A DNA stretch of 21,538 nucleotides from a virus. Location of the stretch: positions 1-21,538 of the IMG/VR virus record IMGVR_UViG_3300032086_003016; one strand, 5' to 3'. Of the stretch, positions 20,322 through 21,538 are shown in pieces. Position numbers and translations under genes: made by a program. A model generated the notes under the pieces. It ran no database searches and was not told the origin of the DNA. It worked only from the letters and a program-made list of their open reading frames with translations. The stretch's first letter is position 1; every line of letters begins with the position of its first letter.

Positions 20322-21266
20322 CTATCCTCCGAAAATTTCTTCTAAACTTTTTCCTGCCTTGCGTCCTCTATAAATTCTGTTCCTTACAGCCGCTCCACTT
20401 AAACCAAATTCAAGGCCAATTTCAGCGTAAGTTCTGTAAACTTTGCCGTTAATGTAATATTCCTTAAACGGTTTTGGCCTACTGTTGGGCAATATATCCT
20501 TTGACAAAGCATCCTCCAAAGACCACCCATAATGCAAGCGACTTTTTACACTTGCTGGGTTTAGTCCATAAAACCTAGCCGCCTCGGATATGCTTTTAAA
20601 TCGCTTGCCAAATGGGCGCACCTCATGCCTGCTTTGCTTTCTTTCGCAGACTTCAAGAGCCTCTTCTAACGTCCAGCCATTTCTATGATATCTCTGCCTA
20701 AACACATTATTACACACCCCAAATTTTTTGCACATATCTCGCTCTGAGGAGTATGTTATGCCTTGAAAAATAACTGGCTTTGATTGCTTCGTGTAATCTC
20801 TCGGAGACTTCGGCTTTGGGTCTAACCCAACAGCCTGTCGAACTGTCCAGCCTTGCTTTGCTATTCTAACTCTAACGGTTATCTCTTTAACCCCGTATGC
20901 GTCAGCTAGTTGACCGTACCCAAAATAAGATTTTCCTTCACAAACGTATTCTTTCCCATATTCATTTGCGGGAGTAACAGAACCGCCTCTGTTTTGATTG
21001 TAACCCATAGGCCATAATGTGTTTAACTGATCAATCCAATACCTTTCCCTTTCGCGCAAATCCTCAACTGTAGACAACTTTTCCAGACACTCCCACTTAA
21101 AATTTTCCCAACCGAAATCCCTGTACGCCTGATAAATTGTATTTTGACTTCCAATCCCGTTCATATATGACTTTTTATGACCCCATTTTCTGTGCGACAT
21201 TAAGCGAGTTGTGCATCCCACATACATCATATCATTGACGATGTTTGTTACGCAGTAAACAAGCAT
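20322..21266 (-). CDS. GIY-YIG endonuclease with four DNA-binding repeats (homing type)
   Basis: 314 aa. Residues 1-95 are the GIY-YIG domain: LVY at 2-4 (GIY position), YVG at 15-17 (YIG position), Arg21, Glu74 in RERERYWI, and GYNQNRGG at 88-95. Four repeats follow (about 105-150, 165-210, 215-262, 268-314), each like G-x-Y/F-x-S/T...A..YG(L/V)....V+.R...GW(S/T)-EEAL, a NUMOD/homeodomain-like HTH unit for a long target site. It is a free-standing phage homing endonuclease by layout. It lies in its own promoter-terminator unit after the lysis genes. The start has only a weak ribosome site and may be coupled to the 18-codon frame upstream. Confidence 0.9.
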   Translation of the reverse strand: MLVYCVTNIVNDMMYVGCTTRLMSHRKWGHKKSYMNGIGSQNTIYQAYRDFGWENFKWECLEKLSTVEDLRERERYWIDQLNTLWPMGYNQNRGGSVTPANEYGKEYVCEGKSYFGYGQLADAYGVKEITVRVRIAKQGWTVRQAVGLDPKPKSPRDYTKQSKPVIFQGITYSSERDMCKKFGVCNNVFRQRYHRNGWTLEEALEVCERKQSRHEVRPFGKRFKSISEAARFYGLNPASVKSRLHYGWSLEDALSKDILPNSRPKPFKEYYINGKVYRTYAEIGLEFGLSGAAVRNRIYRGRKAGKSLEEIFGG

Positions 21267-21304
21267 ATCAACCTGCCTACGCTATAAGTCTTTGTCTGTG
21301 TCAT
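21248..21304 (-). CDS. 18-aa leader frame before the GIY-YIG gene
   Basis: MTQTKTYSVGRLICLFTA, starting at ATG 21304 behind a good GAGGAGAG site and ending inside the first codons of the endonuclease in another frame. The endonuclease start lacks a good site, so ribosomes may arrive through this frame. It may be only a translational leader. Confidence 0.35.
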   Translation of the reverse strand: MTQTKTYSVGRLICLFTA

Positions 21305-21334
21305 TTTTCTCTCCTCTGACTGTGGGAACCTCCC

Positions 21335-21379
21335 CACTATATTACTATACGCTAAGTAAATAGTAATGTGAACCCCTAG
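21335..21379 (-). promoter_or_regulatory. Leftward promoter carrying the shared ACTTAG element
   Basis: On the minus strand: TATTTACTTAG (21352-21362), 8-base spacer CGTATAGT (21344-21351), then AATATAGTG (21335-21343). TTCACA lies 17 bases before TATAGT, giving a sigma-70-like pair. Same layout as the elements at 8703-8729 and 12010-12036, facing the GIY-YIG unit. Confidence 0.55.
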
Positions 21380-21399
21380 ACTTAACTTTTATTTAACTT

Positions 21400-21538
21400 T
21401 TATTGGAGCACCCTGTGGAGCACGAGCCAGAAGAACCCGACTACTGCTGAGAATATGGCTAAGGCCATAGACCACATCATTATTTCTTCGCGCTCTTCCT
21501 GCCGCTTTTTTTCTTCTGCAATCCGCTGTTTCCTAATT
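21400..21538 (-). CDS. C-terminal end of a small membrane protein (start outside window)
   Basis: Open frame from the window edge to TAA at 21400-21402, 45 residues visible. A charged coiled-coil stretch (RKQRIAEEKKRQEEREEIMM) runs into one hydrophobic segment (LAIFSAVVGFFWLVL) and the end HRVLQ. It looks like a one-TM protein with a cytoplasmic helical part. Family cannot be told from the fragment. Confidence 0.6.
   Translation of the reverse strand, partial: IRKQRIAEEKKRQEEREEIMMWSMALAIFSAVVGFFWLVLHRVLQ

Noticed and set aside
1-21538. tRNA genes, CRISPR arrays or insertion sequences
   Set aside because: Read by eye, no cloverleaf with a T-loop signature, no regularly spaced repeat array and no transposase were found. 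A tRNA scan would settle the first.

Overview
The window reads as part of a double-stranded DNA tailed-phage genome. The evidence is a compact block of head genes (SU10-type major capsid protein, scaffold, P22-like portal, both terminase subunits), a phage recombination and replication block, a lysis cassette, and overlapping small genes throughout. I see no ribosomal, metabolic or integrase genes. The Lys/Gly-rich small proteins and the gene families resemble those of environmental, probably marine, phages of Gram-negative bacteria. That habitat and host are inferences from family resemblance. A P22-like portal with an SU10-like capsid suggests a short-tailed phage, but no tail gene lies in the window.

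Layout. (1) Positions 1-8620, minus strand, late genes read right to left: an acidic 96-aa protein, a run of very small basic proteins, a 474-aa probable virion protein, two Cys4 miniproteins, portal, two unknown proteins, scaffold, and the start of the capsid gene, cut by the window edge. One plus-strand gene (5756-5929) is embedded here. (2) 8646-9819: a divergent promoter region, then a plus-strand island of a zinc-finger/OB-fold-like protein and two small genes. (3) 9820-11944, minus strand: terL and terS, separated by 199 noncoding bases rich in dyads and repeats, a candidate packaging site. (4) 12010-12561: a second plus-strand island of two small genes ending in a strong terminator. (5) 12561-15848, minus strand: a tight operon of an HTH regulator, two small genes, two DNA methyltransferases, an Hjc-like resolvase, an unknown gene, a degenerate PD-(D/E)XK protein and a winged-helix replication protein whose linker codons contain iteron-like repeats (candidate origin). 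(6) 15941-20094, plus strand: RecB-type exonuclease, DUF1071/Sak3-like annealing protein, a protein with an SSB-like tail, a zinc finger, a stand-alone DnaA domain IV, small genes, a PD-(D/E)XK protein, a TSCPD-like protein, GH24 endolysin and two holin-like membrane proteins. (7) 20089-21538, minus strand: a GIY-YIG endonuclease with four DNA-binding repeats plus a 58-aa gene, bounded by a promoter and a terminator, and then the 3' end of a membrane-protein gene.

How it fits together. The divergent region 15849-15940 looks like the early control point: the HTH regulator operon goes left and the recombination/lysis operon goes right. A perfect DnaA box overlaps a possible extended -10 there, and the rightward operon encodes a DnaA DNA-binding domain, so a feedback loop or a link to host replication timing is possible. 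A shared promoter-like element (TAATACTTAG, 8 bases, TATATTATA) precedes two plus-strand islands and, on the minus strand, the GIY-YIG unit. A weaker version precedes the single plus gene at 5756. These units therefore look like separately transcribed accessory (moron-like) cassettes set among late genes.
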